The notes under the pieces were generated by a model. The model was not told the DNA's origin. It saw only the letters and a list, made by a program, of their open reading frames with translations, and did not search any database. A stretch of DNA of 6,023 bases from Patescibacteria group bacterium (lineage in GTDB: Bacteria; Patescibacteriota; Minisyncoccia; Phycocordibacterales; Phycocordibacteraceae): positions 1-6,023 of the forward strand of contig SCVI01000043.1 in assembly GCA_004296925.1 (NCBI GenBank), in the 5' to 3' direction. Below are positions 5,918-6,023 of the stretch, piece after piece. The translations under genes and the position numbers were made by a program. The stretch's first letter is position 1. Every line of letters begins with the position of its first letter.

Positions 5918-5926
5918 ATTTTACCA
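5918..5926 (-). promoter_or_regulatory. Candidate extended -10 box (TGG-TAAAAT) of the YvlD-family gene
   Basis: TAAAAT (5918-5923) matches five of six -10 positions and is preceded by TGG (5924-5926), an extended -10. Six bases (GAGGAC) separate it from the GTG start. The TAA of the preceding gene is the first three bases of the box. GAGGA is only one base from the GTG, too close for a normal Shine-Dalgarno sequence. Read-through from the upstream gene is also possible. Confidence 0.4.
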
Positions 5927-6022
5927 TTCAATTTCTTTCCTACCTGCGCCCATTGCCTGCGCCCACATAAGTTCATACAGGTCAGCGACATATCCACCAA
6001 CCAATATTCTGGGTTTACGAAA
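5921..6022 (-). CDS. C-terminal 33 residues of an unrecognised protein (partial, continues off the right edge)
   Basis: The frame enters from the right edge and ends at TAA 5921-5923. The residues look protein-like, with KPRILVGGYVADLYELMW near the edge and a basic/acidic end, RKEIEW. The mix of charged and hydrophobic residues and the tight nine-base gap to the next gene support a real gene end. The family is not recognised from so short a piece. Co-orientation suggests it is the first visible member of the block that includes obgE and gatB. Confidence 0.65.
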   Translation of the reverse strand, partial: FRKPRILVGGYVADLYELMWAQAMGAGRKEIEW

Positions 6023-6023
6023 C

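Noticed and set aside
5889..5919. Alternative ATG start at 5919 for the four-helix membrane protein
   Set aside because: It is out of frame with the membrane protein and meets a stop after about ten codons.

Overview
The window looks like ordinary chromosome from an uncultivated Candidate Phyla Radiation bacterium, most likely Parcubacteria (Patescibacteria). That placement is an inference from family resemblance. It rests on a CPR-style GatB (three of the four usual zinc-knuckle cysteines), a short Obg GTPase without a C-terminal OCT domain, and two membrane proteins that begin with excisionase/MerR-type helix-turn-helix (HTH) units, one continuing into a Ser/Thr/Gly-rich fibre. No rRNA, tRNA, CRISPR array, insertion sequence or phage structural gene was found.

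All six genes lie on the minus strand, so transcription runs from high to low coordinates: the last 33 codons of an unrecognised gene (5921-6022); a four-helix membrane protein of the YvlD / 'phage holin 4_2' family (5570-5911); obgE (4538-5512); gatB (3041-4468); a 299-residue HTH-linker-transmembrane protein (2078-2977); a strong intrinsic terminator (2012-2043); an AT-rich gap of about 260 bases; and the first 606 codons of a large HTH-HTH-transmembrane-coiled coil-fibre protein that leaves the window at its left edge (1-1818). Gaps between the first five genes are short (9, 57, 69 and 63 bases) and contain no convincing terminator, so they may be one transcription unit closed at 2012-2043. 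The fibre gene then needs its own promoter.

obgE (ribosome assembly) and gatB (tRNA-dependent amidation making Gln-tRNA and/or Asn-tRNA) are translation housekeeping genes. The novel-looking part is the left half. Two neighbouring genes each encode a single-pass membrane protein whose cytoplasmic N-terminus is a DNA-binding-type HTH. In the larger one the HTH plus a charged helix is tandemly duplicated (74 + 74 residues), and the chain then crosses the membrane into a stalk and a phage-tail-fibre-like beta region. This topology resembles ToxR/CadC-type one-component membrane regulators, but with an adhesin or fibre as the outer part.

A second pattern runs through the window. None of the five visible starts has a well-placed strong Shine-Dalgarno sequence. 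Each instead has a -10-like hexamer ending 6-7 bases before the start codon, as expected for leaderless mRNAs.
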